This document shows positions 17,586 through 26,813 of a stretch of DNA of 61,556 bases, one piece after another (within the stretch, counting starts at the first letter, position 1; the number at the start of each line of letters is the position of its first letter). The stretch is from a virus: positions 1 through 61,556 of the IMG/VR virus record IMGVR_UViG_3300037672_001935; one strand, 5' to 3'. Position numbers and translations under genes: made by a program. Under the pieces are notes generated by a model, which saw only the letters and a list, made by a program, of their open reading frames with translations, had not been told where the DNA came from and searched no databases.

Positions 17586-18489
17586 CCCTAATCAAAAATC
17601 TGCATTCATAGAATCAGTAACAGATGAATTACCTTTTAAATTACTAAACGGAAAACCTGGATACATAAATTTACTTGATGCACTAAACAGTTGGCAATTG
17701 GTAAAAGAAGCTGATGAAGTTTTGTGTAAGCCAGCAGCAGCTAGTTTCAAACATGTAAGTCCTGCAGGTGCGGCTGTAGGTAATTCTCCATTACATGCTT
17801 ATAGAAAAGCAAGATTAACTGATCCAGTAAGTAGCTTTGGCGATTTTATTGCGTTGAGTAGATTAGTAGATAAAGACTGTGCCGAATATATTAAAACCAT
17901 AGTCAGTGACGGTATAATCTCCCCAGGATATACATCAGATGCTGTGGAGATTTTATCTGCCAAGAAAAAAGGAAATTTTATAGTTTTACAAATGGATAAA
18001 GACTATGTACCTCCCAACACTGAAAGTAGAGAAATATATGGTGTTAAATTAACACAATCTCGTAACGACACAGTTCTCAACAAAGAAAATTTATTGCATA
18101 CAGTGGTTACTGATGCGACAGAGGTACCAGATTCAGTAGTTGAAGACTTATTACTTGCCAGTATAACACTTAAATATACACAATCTAACAGCATAGGATA
18201 TGCTCAAAATGGTATGATGTTAGGAATAGGTGCAGGACAGCAGAGTAGGATAGATTGCACGAGATTAGCCGGCAAGAAGACTTGGCATAATAGAACGTTG
18301 TTGAGCAACCTATCACTTGCATCAGACGCATTTTTTCCGTTCAGAGACAACATTGATGTTGCAGGTAGCTATGGTGTTAAATACATTGTACAAGCTGGTG
18401 GATCAATACGCGATCAAGAAGTAATAGATGCTGCTAATGCCTACAATATGGTTATGTTTTTCAGTAATATAAGATTATTCCATCACTAA
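17563..18489 (+). CDS. purH: AICAR formyltransferase (PurH C-terminal domain only)
   Basis: A 308-residue protein covering the AICAR transformylase part of PurH/ATIC, which formylates AICAR with 10-formyl-THF in purine synthesis. YGLNPNQ is at the start, FKHVSPAGAAVG near residues 63-74, NSIGYAQNGMMLGIGAGQQSR, then SDAFFPFRDN and AGGSIRDQEV near the end. The N-terminal IMP cyclohydrolase domain is absent. KHVSPAGAAVG is the ATIC-like variant of this loop. The start overlaps the previous gene by 23 bases. Loss of cyclohydrolase implies reliance on a host enzyme to close the ring. Confidence 0.92.
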   Translation: MELKYGLNPNQKSAFIESVTDELPFKLLNGKPGYINLLDALNSWQLVKEADEVLCKPAAASFKHVSPAGAAVGNSPLHAYRKARLTDPVSSFGDFIALSRLVDKDCAEYIKTIVSDGIISPGYTSDAVEILSAKKKGNFIVLQMDKDYVPPNTESREIYGVKLTQSRNDTVLNKENLLHTVVTDATEVPDSVVEDLLLASITLKYTQSNSIGYAQNGMMLGIGAGQQSRIDCTRLAGKKTWHNRTLLSNLSLASDAFFPFRDNIDVAGSYGVKYIVQAGGSIRDQEVIDAANAYNMVMFFSNIRLFHH

Positions 18490-18493
18490 ACCA

Positions 18494-19294
18494 ATGCTTA
18501 TTACTACAAAAGAAATACCAATAACAACTTTTGCAAATTACAAAAGGTTATTCACATACGGTTGCAGTATGACCGGACATGATTGGCCTACGTGGGCAGA
18601 CATACTAGGACAAGAAATTCCGCTATACCAAAATTATGGATTACCAGGATCTGGAAATCAATTAATAAGTACACGTTTCGTTCAAAGTATTGTAACCGAA
18701 AACCTAAACAACAATGATTTCCACAGTAATGATATGATATTAATCATGTTTTCAACCACATGGCGTGAAGATAGATATATTAATAACCACTGGCGTGTAA
18801 ATGGTAATTTAGCTAATGCTCAACATTCTAAGTATTATAAGATGTGGAAAGAGAATAAGGAGTGGTTTAATGAATCACACTGTAGATATAGAGATTTAAT
18901 TTATATGTATAGTATAAAAGAAATGTTAATAAATAGAGACTGTTTATCTTACTTATGCACTATGAGTGATGAATTACAGGATCAATATAAACTCTCTGAT
19001 GAAATTGAAAAACTTACACAATATATTTTGCCTTTTTTAGGATATGATATGTTGAACAAAGGATGTAATGGACATTTTCCTAAATATTCTCACATGCCGT
19101 CAGAATATCATCCAAGTCCAGCACAACATTTTACTTTTCTAAAAAATTTATTTCCAAATATTACGTGGAAAAAAAACACAGAAAATTTTGTTAAATTTTG
19201 GGAAAAAAGAGTGCAAACAAATTCAATAAAAATTATACAAAAAAAATGGAGTGAATTTAAACATGCTAATAGCACCAAGTATCCTATCGGCTGA
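18494..19294 (+). CDS. SGNH/GDSL-like hydrolase
   Basis: A 266-residue protein. [20 protein letters not shown] resembles block I with a nucleophile-type Ser, YGLPGSGNQ fits block II, and EYHPSPAQH near the C-terminus fits the catalytic His block. A paralogue lies at 36743-37594 (FFSFGCSFT...PTWADII...HPTPNEH). Members of the superfamily are esterases or acetylxylan/O-antigen deacetylases. No signal peptide is seen, so a cytoplasmic or virion-borne enzyme is likely. Substrate unknown. Confidence 0.6.
   Translation: MLITTKEIPITTFANYKRLFTYGCSMTGHDWPTWADILGQEIPLYQNYGLPGSGNQLISTRFVQSIVTENLNNNDFHSNDMILIMFSTTWREDRYINNHWRVNGNLANAQHSKYYKMWKENKEWFNESHCRYRDLIYMYSIKEMLINRDCLSYLCTMSDELQDQYKLSDEIEKLTQYILPFLGYDMLNKGCNGHFPKYSHMPSEYHPSPAQHFTFLKNLFPNITWKKNTENFVKFWEKRVQTNSIKIIQKKWSEFKHANSTKYPIG
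19248..19251 (+). promoter_or_regulatory. Shine-Dalgarno site fixing the rpe start
   Basis: GGAG 11 bases before ATG 19263. A GTG at 19251 that would lengthen the frame by four codons overlaps this site, so the ATG is preferred. Confidence 0.45.
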
Positions 19295-19916
19295 TTTCAG
19301 CAAACTAGGACAAGAAATTAAAGATGTAGATAAAGCCGGGGCGGACTGGATACATATTGATGTAATGGATGGCCATTATGTGCCTAATCTTACAATAGGT
19401 CCGATGGTGATAGATAGTATAAGTTCAAGTACATCGAAACCGTTTGATGTGCATCTAATGATTGATCCATATATGCCATACTTAGAAGATTATGCCAAAG
19501 CAGGAGCTAATCATATCACCATACATGCTGAAGCTGGCAAACATCTGCACAGTGGTATACAAAAAATTAAAAGCCTAGGCAAGAAAGCAGGAGTAAGTTT
19601 GAATCCAGGTACTCCAGAATCCGTTTTAGAATATGTCATACAAGATATTGATATTGTACTAGTGATGACTGTTAATCCAGGTTTCGGCGGACAGGTGTTC
19701 ATAGCTAATCAAGTGGACAAAATTAAAAGAATCAAACAGATGATACAAGGAACCGATGTAAAGATTGTGGTAGACGGTGGTATAAATTCAAACAATATCA
19801 ATAAGATACACACTGCTGGTGCAGATGTAGCTGTGGCAGGTAGCTCAGTGTTTCGAGGTAGCTCAGCTTCCTGTTACAAAGCTAATATAAATAGTTTACG
19901 GAAAATGTGTGCTTAA
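19263..19916 (+). CDS. rpe: Ribulose-phosphate 3-epimerase
   Basis: A 217-residue TIM-barrel enzyme of the pentose phosphate pathway interconverting ribulose 5-phosphate and xylulose 5-phosphate. Every family block is present: APSILSADF (3-11), [34 protein letters not shown] and AGSSVFRG. It could channel host sugar phosphates toward ribose for nucleotides or toward surface sugars. The start lies inside the end of the SGNH-like gene. Rpe is an uncommon metabolic gene for a phage. Confidence 0.95.
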   Translation: MLIAPSILSADFSKLGQEIKDVDKAGADWIHIDVMDGHYVPNLTIGPMVIDSISSSTSKPFDVHLMIDPYMPYLEDYAKAGANHITIHAEAGKHLHSGIQKIKSLGKKAGVSLNPGTPESVLEYVIQDIDIVLVMTVNPGFGGQVFIANQVDKIKRIKQMIQGTDVKIVVDGGINSNNINKIHTAGADVAVAGSSVFRGSSASCYKANINSLRKMCA

Positions 19917-20925
19917 CATTTTTCCAATAGTTGATTCTTCAACTCTGTTACCGTGGCAATTAGAACCTCTCGACTACACAGATTATCTATTTATAGCTTT
20001 AGAGCCAACATGGTCAAATCAACAGAGAATTGCTATAAAAAAAAATGGTGGGCTAGATCAATTCAAATATATTTTTTTTGTTGACATTTACTTTGTAGGC
20101 GACAACTGCCATACACCAAAATGGCATGAAAAGATACAGAAAGAATTTTATCCATGGATACCTAATTTCCCATCTACTATCCATACTAACATGGCTAATC
20201 CTGTAGGATATTATGATTTCTTATTCAACCGTCAAAAAGCTTTTTTTACTGACTATTATACCCTGTGGAAAACAATTTGGACAAGTAACTCTAATAAGCG
20301 TACATTTCAACTAACAGATTTACCAAAAAATAAAGATAAAAACTGCATACCTTTTATATATCCAGCACGAATATATTTAAACAATCCTGGTACAAGGATC
20401 GAATACCGCAAAAAATTAAGAAAATTTTTACTTAGAAATAAGATTAAACATTTGTTTTCCCCGCTAAAACCTGAATATGGTAAGTACATAAGCGAGACTA
20501 AGAGTAACCACTCTCCTTGGTTACCTATTGCTAATGATATTTACAATTCTACATATGCATCTATATATGTTGAAAGTCTTACAGGGCCATATCAAAAATA
20601 CGCTCCCGAATGTCGCTCAATTACAGAAAAAACTTGGGACCCAATAATTAAAGGTCATTTCATACTTCCGTTTTCTTATTTAGGTATCATATCTGATCTA
20701 AAAAACTATTATGGTATTTGTTTTCCTGACGAGATAGATTACACTTATGATACAATTCCCGATCTGAAAGGTAGATTCAAAGAATTTTGTAAAGAAATTA
20801 AAAGGTTGAACGATATCGATTGGCAATCATGCTATAGAAAAAATCGAGACATGTTGATACATAATAGATCTATCTTTTTTGATCGTCCGTATAGCAAATT
20901 GCCAATAAAAAGCTTGACCTCTTGA
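19909..20925 (+). CDS. TEKTxxP-motif protein, possible glycosyltransferase
   Basis: A 338-residue protein starting at GTG 19909, overlapping the rpe stop. The C-terminal part reads [20 protein letters not shown], matching FITEKTWRPFLLAKPNLVLG and FFSEKTFRPIGLLMPFIIYG in the proteins at 43134 and 49294. A similar EK-rich donor loop before a Pro occurs in GT10-type fucosyltransferases, so a sugar transferase is my best guess. Rich in aromatic residues; no membrane segment. The N-terminal half is not recognised. Confidence 0.55.
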   Translation: MLNIFPIVDSSTLLPWQLEPLDYTDYLFIALEPTWSNQQRIAIKKNGGLDQFKYIFFVDIYFVGDNCHTPKWHEKIQKEFYPWIPNFPSTIHTNMANPVGYYDFLFNRQKAFFTDYYTLWKTIWTSNSNKRTFQLTDLPKNKDKNCIPFIYPARIYLNNPGTRIEYRKKLRKFLLRNKIKHLFSPLKPEYGKYISETKSNHSPWLPIANDIYNSTYASIYVESLTGPYQKYAPECRSITEKTWDPIIKGHFILPFSYLGIISDLKNYYGICFPDEIDYTYDTIPDLKGRFKEFCKEIKRLNDIDWQSCYRKNRDMLIHNRSIFFDRPYSKLPIKSLTS

Positions 20926-20942
20926 TACAATGATGCTATAAT
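20914..20942 (+). promoter_or_regulatory. Sigma-70-type promoter upstream of the MoxR gene
   Basis: TTGACC at 20914-20919, a 17-base spacer, then a perfect TATAAT at 20937-20942. The MoxR ATG follows 44 bases downstream with an AAGGA site. The -35 box overlaps the last codons of the previous gene. Confidence 0.7.
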
Positions 20943-20985
20943 AACAGTAGTTATTTGGTTTTCACATCAACCCACAAGGAATATC

Positions 20986-22065
20986 ATGGACACCACACGT
21001 ACTATCAGCCCAAACAAAGCAAAATCACGTATACAACATGCAATTAACAAGAAGCGTCCTATCTTTATTTGGGGTCCTCCGGGCATTGGTAAATCCGACA
21101 TTGTGCACCAAATCGGAGCATTAATTAATGCTCGTGTTATTGATGTTCGGTTGAGTCTGTGGGAGCCAACAGATATCAAAGGTATTCCGTATTACAGTGC
21201 AGAAGATAACAAAATGGCTTGGGCTCCGCCAGTAGAATTGCCAGATGAAGAGAGTGCTAAGGATGACGAAGCTATTATACTTTTCCTTGATGAGATGAAC
21301 AGTGCTGCTCCTGCAGTACAGGCAGCAGCATATCAGTTGATATTGAATCGCAGAGTTGGTATGTATACACTACCTGACAATGTTTATATTGTCGCAGCAG
21401 GTAATAGAGAGGCCGACAAAGGTGTTACATATCGTATGCCTGCTCCTCTTGCTAATCGATTTGTACACTTAGAACTTGCTGTAAATTTTGATGATTGGTT
21501 TGATTGGGCTGTTGATAATAAGATTAACAAGGATGTAGTTGGTTTCCTGCAGTTTAGCAAAGCCGATTTATATGATTTTGATCCTAAGAGTCCTAATCGC
21601 TCATTTGCAACTCCTCGTTCGTGGAGTTTTGTAAGCGAGTTACTTGATGACGGATTAGACGAAGACACTACTACTGATCTTGTGTCAGGTTGTGTGGGCG
21701 AAGGATTGGCTATTAAATTTGTTGCACATAGAAAAGTTGCTTCACAAATGCCTGATCCTATGGCAGTCCTTGAAGGGAAGATTACAGAGTGTGCAATTAA
21801 GGAGATAAGTGCTATGTATTCACTTACAATCGCCCTGTGTTATGAATTGAAAGAACTATGCGAGAAAGGTGACAAAGATTTCCATAATAAAGTTGACAAG
21901 TTTCTTCGCTTTATGATGGATAATTTTAGCACTGAACTTGTGGTAATGGGTGTAAAACTTGCCCTTACACAATATGCATTGCCGATCGATCCAGATGATA
22001 TTGATTGCTTTGATGAATTCCATGAGCGTTTTGGACGATACATTACTAAAGCACACGAAGCATAA
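20986..22065 (+). CDS. MoxR-type AAA+ ATPase
   Basis: A 359-residue ATPase with Walker A GPPGIGKS (30-37), Walker B ILFLDEMN (98-105), a sensor 1-like VAAGNRE and the arginine-rich MPAPLANRF element. MoxR proteins are chaperone-like ATPases that work with a VWA-domain partner to activate or remodel protein complexes. The partner gene follows 11 bases downstream. Expression from the promoter at 20914 suggests an early-gene pair. Similar pairs occur in marine myoviruses, though the target is unknown. Confidence 0.92.
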   Translation: MDTTRTISPNKAKSRIQHAINKKRPIFIWGPPGIGKSDIVHQIGALINARVIDVRLSLWEPTDIKGIPYYSAEDNKMAWAPPVELPDEESAKDDEAIILFLDEMNSAAPAVQAAAYQLILNRRVGMYTLPDNVYIVAAGNREADKGVTYRMPAPLANRFVHLELAVNFDDWFDWAVDNKINKDVVGFLQFSKADLYDFDPKSPNRSFATPRSWSFVSELLDDGLDEDTTTDLVSGCVGEGLAIKFVAHRKVASQMPDPMAVLEGKITECAIKEISAMYSLTIALCYELKELCEKGDKDFHNKVDKFLRFMMDNFSTELVVMGVKLALTQYALPIDPDDIDCFDEFHERFGRYITKAHEA

Positions 22066-22076
22066 GGATATTATAT

Positions 22077-23360
22077 ATGTCACTTTCAGGTAAAAACACA
22101 GGCTTTGAACCAAAAGATTTATCAGCAGATGAACTTGCGGTTATGGATAAAGAAGTAATGGACAAGATTATTGTTGCTAGAGTGGGATTATTGCTAAGGC
22201 ATCCTTTCTTTGGCAACATGGCAACTCGATTGCAGATTAAGAATTGTAATAGTTGGTGTCCTACCGCAGCTACTGATGGAAGAAATCTTTACTATAATAC
22301 TCAGTTCTTTAATATCCTTAGTGAGAAACAGATTGAGTTTGTAATTGCACACGAAATACTTCATTGTGTGTTTGATCATATTTCGCGACGAGAAGACCGT
22401 AATCCAATGCTGTATAATATTGCAAGTGACTATATAGTCAATAATTTATTAATTCGTGACGGCATTGGTGAGAAAGTAAAGCAAATTCCTATTTTTTCAG
22501 ATTTCAAGTATGATGGCTGGACTTCTGAAGAAGTATATGATGATCTTAAAACAAAAGCCGAACAAAAAGGAGAAGAATATCTAGAACAACTAGGTGAACT
22601 GCTTGACGATCATGTTGACTGGGAAGCTAATGCTGGTATGCCTAGTGCAGCAGGTGACGAGGATAGTGATAGTGAGGAAACAGGAACTCCTCCAAAAATC
22701 AGCAAAGATGAAATAAAAAAAATCCGTGATGAAGTAAAAGAAGCTGTAATGCAGGCAGCTCAGGCTGCAGGAGCTGGTAATGTGCCAAATGAGATACAGC
22801 GGATGATCAATAATCTTACTGATCCTAAAATGAACTGGAAGGAAATTTTACATTCTCAGATCCAATCAACTGTACGTAATGACTATACATTTAGTAGGCC
22901 TAGTAGGAAAGGGTGGCATACAGGAGCAGTGTTACCTGGAATGAACTTTGATGAAAGTATAGATATTGTAGTAAGCTTTGACATGAGTGGCAGTATAAGT
23001 GACGATCAAGCAAGAGATTTCCTTAGCGAAGTAAAAGGCATTGTTAGTCAATACAAAGAGTTTAAGATAAAAATATGGTGCTTTGATACAGATGTGTATA
23101 ATGAACAAGACTTTGCAAGTGATATGGGCGACGATATCACTACATATCAACCAGTGGGAGGAGGTGGCACAGAGTTTGATTGCAATTGGAGATACATGAA
23201 AGATAACGACATTCAGCCTAAGAAGTTCATTATGTTTACAGATGGTTATCCTTGGAGCTCTTGGGGAGATGATTCATACTGTGATACTATTTTTGTTATA
23301 CACGGGTATCATGATAAAAACTTTGAGGCTCCATTTGGTATTACAACACACTATGAATAG
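22077..23360 (+). CDS. VWA-like protein with HExxH metallopeptidase-type domain
   Basis: A 427-residue two-domain protein. The N-terminal part has an AHEILHCVFDH motif (H92, E93, H96) typical of zinc metallopeptidase-like domains. A Glu/Asp-rich linker follows around 195-215. The C-terminal VWA-like domain has a MIDAS FDMSGSIS near residue 302, GGGGTEF and FTDGYPW. It is the expected partner of the MoxR ATPase just upstream. Whether the HExxH site cleaves protein is untested; in related bacterial pairs the role is complex remodelling. Confidence 0.85.
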   Translation: MSLSGKNTGFEPKDLSADELAVMDKEVMDKIIVARVGLLLRHPFFGNMATRLQIKNCNSWCPTAATDGRNLYYNTQFFNILSEKQIEFVIAHEILHCVFDHISRREDRNPMLYNIASDYIVNNLLIRDGIGEKVKQIPIFSDFKYDGWTSEEVYDDLKTKAEQKGEEYLEQLGELLDDHVDWEANAGMPSAAGDEDSDSEETGTPPKISKDEIKKIRDEVKEAVMQAAQAAGAGNVPNEIQRMINNLTDPKMNWKEILHSQIQSTVRNDYTFSRPSRKGWHTGAVLPGMNFDESIDIVVSFDMSGSISDDQARDFLSEVKGIVSQYKEFKIKIWCFDTDVYNEQDFASDMGDDITTYQPVGGGGTEFDCNWRYMKDNDIQPKKFIMFTDGYPWSSWGDDSYCDTIFVIHGYHDKNFEAPFGITTHYE

Positions 23361-23631
23361 AATTAGAAAACCAAATGCATTAAATTTATTTGAATTAAGG
23401 ACTCCGCAAAGTCCACCATTGCATTTTGAATATATACTAATCTCTCAGAGATATAATCTTGAAAACACTATTGCTAAATGGATCGATGATAATTTAAAAG
23501 GTCGATTTTATATCGGCAAAACCGTGTGTATAAAACATGATAAACTTGTGGAATCGCTAAAAGTTGGTTTTGAACAACCAAAAGAATTGTCATATTTCAC
23601 ATTAGCTTGTCCATATTTAAAATATGATTAA
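23353..23631 (+). CDS. Small conserved hypothetical protein
   Basis: A 92-residue protein. ATG 23353 overlaps the VWA gene stop; an upstream in-frame codon at 23242 would lie inside that gene. A basic start (MNRIRKPNALNLFEL) is followed by IAKWIDDNLKGRFYIGKTVC. No motif is recognised. Coupled to the MoxR/VWA operon. Confidence 0.55.
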   Translation: MNRIRKPNALNLFELRTPQSPPLHFEYILISQRYNLENTIAKWIDDNLKGRFYIGKTVCIKHDKLVESLKVGFEQPKELSYFTLACPYLKYD

Positions 23632-23661
23632 ATAATTTACATTTTATGAAAGGAGAACTTT

Positions 23662-23901
23662 ATGGCAAAAGAAGAACTTAAAAAAGACAGTGCATTACCA
23701 ACAGAAGAAACTGCTCCCCAAGAAGAAGGAATAGAACTTACTGTAAATGATCTAAGTGCATTGAAACAAATTATAGATGTTGCTAGTAGTAGAGGAGCAT
23801 TTAAACCAAACGAAATGACTGTGATTGGCAATACTTATACAAAACTAGAATCGTTTTTAACTGCAGTACAACAACAAGGCGCAGGTACACAAAATGTATA
23901 A
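23662..23901 (+). CDS. Small conserved hypothetical protein
   Basis: A 79-residue acidic protein with a strong AAAGGAG site. ELTVNDLSALKQIIDVASSR and GAFKPNEMTVIGNTYTKLES form two predicted helices. It resembles a small unknown seen in many marine T4-like phages. It may be a component of a protein complex with the next gene, which it overlaps. Confidence 0.7.
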   Translation: MAKEELKKDSALPTEETAPQEEGIELTVNDLSALKQIIDVASSRGAFKPNEMTVIGNTYTKLESFLTAVQQQGAGTQNV

Positions 23902-24466
23902 ACATGTAGGAAGAATCAAAGGCACTACTAAGAAAGTTGTAGTTGCATATAGAACACTACCAAATGATGCAACATCATGCTTAGTAGTCAAAACAGAATC
24001 GCTAGATGCAGCAGAGCATGATTCATTAATCAATCTTGTTGAAAGTAATGTTGGTCAAACTGCCGAAGAATTTGCTGATGCGATGAATAGATCATTGCTA
24101 ACTGACGGACGTAACATGCTGCATAGATTTCACGCAACTGGTAAATTAGAAAAAATATCAACTAGTCATATTGAAATGACGCCAGATGTAAAATCTATAC
24201 TAGCTTTAGATAAACTGAACGAAATACTTGCTAAACAGAAAGGAGTGAGTGTAGAAGATCTTGCAGTTAAAAATCCAAATGCTGTGAAACAAGATGAACC
24301 AACTGTTACACAAAAACAAGAAGCTTTGTCAGATGACGATATTGCAGCACAATACAGATCGCAAGCAGACACAATGTTTAAAGAAGCAAAACGTTTGAGA
24401 GAACAAGCAGAAGAGTTAAGTCCTACAAAAAAGAAACAAAAAAATACAGATGAGGTCAAAGCATAA
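23894..24466 (+). CDS. Conserved hypothetical protein with charged coiled-coil tail
   Basis: A 190-residue protein overlapping the previous gene by 8 bases. A beta-rich N-terminal half (KKVVVAYRTLPNDATSCLVV) leads to a highly charged C-terminal helix with KEAKRLREQAEELSPTKKK, a likely coiled coil. From memory it matches an unassigned marine phage protein. Possibly virion or assembly related given the tail-fibre gene that follows. Confidence 0.65.
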   Translation: MYKHVGRIKGTTKKVVVAYRTLPNDATSCLVVKTESLDAAEHDSLINLVESNVGQTAEEFADAMNRSLLTDGRNMLHRFHATGKLEKISTSHIEMTPDVKSILALDKLNEILAKQKGVSVEDLAVKNPNAVKQDEPTVTQKQEALSDDDIAAQYRSQADTMFKEAKRLREQAEELSPTKKKQKNTDEVKA

Positions 24467-24767
24467 AAAATTGCCAGATGATATTGTAAATCATTGGCCA
24501 GAAATTTTTGCTGATATAGATTTTGGCGTAATACCCATAAATTATTTAAATGCAGTACGAGTATCTTTCCACGATGGCAAAATATGGAACATAGATATCG
24601 GCGAAAGTGCAACAAAAGATGATCCGGAAGAAATAGAAAAAAATTTATTAAAATTATTTCTTGAACATCAAGAAGATATCCAGCATATTGATTTTCGCTT
24701 AGATGCTGCAAAAATTAAAGCTGATATACAGAAGAAGACAACAGCTTTTATGAAGAAACCTAAGTAA
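24450..24767 (+). CDS. Conserved hypothetical protein
   Basis: A 105-residue protein overlapping the previous stop by 17 bases. LPDDIVNHWPEIFADIDFGV and ISIGES-like acidic stretches precede IQHIDFRLDAAKIKADIQKK. No motif identified. It is the last gene before the tail-fibre gene. Confidence 0.65.
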   Translation: MRSKHKKLPDDIVNHWPEIFADIDFGVIPINYLNAVRVSFHDGKIWNIDIGESATKDDPEEIEKNLLKLFLEHQEDIQHIDFRLDAAKIKADIQKKTTAFMKKPK

Positions 24768-24780
24768 TTGACCTTGATGT

Positions 24781-24788
24781 CATAAATA
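24781..24788 (+). promoter_or_regulatory. Candidate T4-type late promoter
   Basis: CATAAATA, one base from the T4 late consensus TATAAATA, 30 bases before the tail-fibre ATG. The location in front of a virion gene is right, but in such AT-rich DNA the motif is cheap. Confidence 0.4.
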
Positions 24789-24817
24789 CTTAAAAAGCTA
24801 TTAGGAGCAAATTAGAT

Positions 24818-26062
24818 ATGGCATTAAAACTTAGACGCGGTACAAATGCGCAAAGATTAGGAATAACTTTCGCCGAAGGCGAGTTAGTATATATAACCGA
24901 TAGCAAAAAACTATACATTGGAGATGGTGCATCGCAAGGTGGTAATCTTGTGAGCGGTATGAACAATCTCCTTGAAGATCAAACTCCGCAATTAGGTGGC
25001 AATTTAGATCTCAACGGAAACAACATCATAGGTACTGGTAATGTAAATATTACAGGCAGTCTAACTGTGGCTACTGGTTTCCTTGCTGTAGACACAAAAG
25101 GTTCAGTCTTTGCAAATGACAGTGGATTATTAGTTGATGGAATTGCCGGCAAGCACGTACTTTCGAATAATGCACTAGGTGATATAGGCAATGTTGCGGC
25201 CACTGCACCAACAGACGGTCAGGTTTTAAAATGGAATAACAGCGCAAGCCAATGGCAGCCGCAAGCAGACAGCACTGGCACACAACTGCTTAACACCTTG
25301 ACAGATGTAAATGCTGGTTCACCACAAAATCTACAAGCCTTGGTATGGGATAGCGGAACAAACAAATGGATCGCAGGCGATGTTGTGCAACAAGGTGAAT
25401 TCCTAGATGGTGATTTTAGAGGGTCGGTATTCGGTGACGATAGTACTTTAATTGTAGACGGTCTACGCAACACTATCACAGCTAGTAAAATCACAGTAAC
25501 CGAAATTGCATCCACTACTGAAGCAACTAATTTTAAATCTACTCAATCTGGACATAGGCATATAAACATTACTTCTATAGACTCTGGTACTGATAATAAC
25601 CATGAACCAGTTATAAATTGTTTTCGAGAATCACCAGATCCGACTACTAGAGTTAGCCATGTACACGGTGGTATAACATTTAAAGCAATTAATGCAAGTA
25701 GTCAAGCAATCTCTAATTATGGTTATGTGCTAGGTACTGGAAAGAGAATTGTCTTCTCAAGTAATGAAAACGGTGTATTTGACAATGAACATTCAATGGC
25801 ATTTGAGGAGAAGAAATTTGGTGTTGGTACTAGACATCCGTCTTATACATTAGATATACAAGGTGAAGGTGTATTTACTAATTATCTACGTCCTGGAGTA
25901 TTTACTAACGCTACTACACGTGATGCTGCAATAACAACACCTATAGAAGGGGCAATGGTGTTTTTACAGGATACAAAAAAGATGCAGGTGTATGTGCTTG
26001 ATACAGGACTTGCAGGTGGTGGTAGTGCCAACACGACAGCCGGATGGCATAACATGTATTAA
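24818..26062 (+). CDS. Tail fibre protein
   Basis: A 414-residue virion protein. The N-terminal segment LKLRRGTNAQR...FAEGELVYITDSKKLYIGDG is the hub-attachment style start found in many phage fibres (tropism-determinant N-terminal type). It continues with NLDLNGNNIIGTGNVNITGS repeats that form beta-helical shafts, and ends in a compact domain (EGAMVFLQDTKKMQVYV). Gly, Asn and Thr rich. It probably contributes to host recognition and should be expressed late. It is the last plus-strand core gene before the accessory island. Confidence 0.85.
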   Translation: MALKLRRGTNAQRLGITFAEGELVYITDSKKLYIGDGASQGGNLVSGMNNLLEDQTPQLGGNLDLNGNNIIGTGNVNITGSLTVATGFLAVDTKGSVFANDSGLLVDGIAGKHVLSNNALGDIGNVAATAPTDGQVLKWNNSASQWQPQADSTGTQLLNTLTDVNAGSPQNLQALVWDSGTNKWIAGDVVQQGEFLDGDFRGSVFGDDSTLIVDGLRNTITASKITVTEIASTTEATNFKSTQSGHRHINITSIDSGTDNNHEPVINCFRESPDPTTRVSHVHGGITFKAINASSQAISNYGYVLGTGKRIVFSSNENGVFDNEHSMAFEEKKFGVGTRHPSYTLDIQGEGVFTNYLRPGVFTNATTRDAAITTPIEGAMVFLQDTKKMQVYVLDTGLAGGGSANTTAGWHNMY

Positions 26063-26063
26063 T

Positions 26064-26783
26064 ATGCAATACATTATATTTGTATTACAAATCATTGCAT
26101 ATCTTTCACTTTTACCATTATTCTTGATAAATGATATACATCATTACATTTTAGCAATACTAATATATTTTTTCATGAATGCAATAGGTATGTCTATGAC
26201 CTATCATAGATTGCTTAGCCATCGTTCCTTTACATGTAATAAACTAATAGAATATATAGGCACTACATTAGGTGGATTAGCATTAACTGGAAGTGCTATT
26301 ACCTGGGTAGCTATGCATAGACAGCATCATAAATATTCTGATTCTGCAAAAGATCCTCACAGTCCTGATAATTTGGGATGGGTTAGAGTGCAATTTAAAA
26401 CAGCATTTTCTAAAATAAATGGAAAAAATGCCGTCGATTTGATGAGAAATAAATTTTACATATTTCAACATAGGTATTACTTTGGTATTATAATAGCGTA
26501 TGCCACGTTATTAGCTTTTTTGAATCCATTATATGTAATCAGTGCTTTTTTAGCTCCAGCAGGTCTCACTTTATTTTTTGGAACATTAGTATTAAGTTCA
26601 TGTCATAAAGACTATAAACCTAGAACTATTCCTTTTTTGGCTATTGTTACGTTTGGTGAATCATATCATTTAGAACATCATAAAGATGCTAGAATATTTA
26701 GACTACATAAATATGATATCACTGGATGGATTATAGAAAAGTTTATACATGATAAGACCACAATACTGGGCAAAGTCAATTAG
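26064..26783 (+). CDS. Membrane fatty-acid desaturase 1
   Basis: A 239-residue integral membrane di-iron enzyme of the delta-9 acyl desaturase family. Histidine boxes are HRLLSH (48-53), HRQHH (85-89) and HLEHH (202-206). Hydrophobic segments lie near 5-22, 28-45, 66-84, 140-160 and 162-178. The ATG at 26064 follows the fibre stop closely; an upstream in-frame codon lies within the fibre gene. The third box departs from the usual HNNHH. It would introduce double bonds in host membrane lipids or in a lipid attached to a surface glycan. Confidence 0.88.
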   Translation: MQYIIFVLQIIAYLSLLPLFLINDIHHYILAILIYFFMNAIGMSMTYHRLLSHRSFTCNKLIEYIGTTLGGLALTGSAITWVAMHRQHHKYSDSAKDPHSPDNLGWVRVQFKTAFSKINGKNAVDLMRNKFYIFQHRYYFGIIIAYATLLAFLNPLYVISAFLAPAGLTLFFGTLVLSSCHKDYKPRTIPFLAIVTFGESYHLEHHKDARIFRLHKYDITGWIIEKFIHDKTTILGKVN

Positions 26784-26813
26784 CTCAGTACCTTTTATAT
26801 ACTGGAATTGTAA

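Noticed and set aside
19886-19893. Perfect TATAAATA 16 bases before the GTG at 19909
   Set aside because: It lies inside the rpe coding sequence, and this octamer is expected many times by chance in a window this AT rich.
24166-24711. 181-codon minus-strand open frame
   Set aside because: Shadow of two well-supported overlapping plus-strand genes; no family pattern.
24768-24796. TTGACC before the tail-fibre gene as a sigma-70 promoter
   Set aside because: At 17-base spacing the -10 position reads TAAAAA, a poor match.
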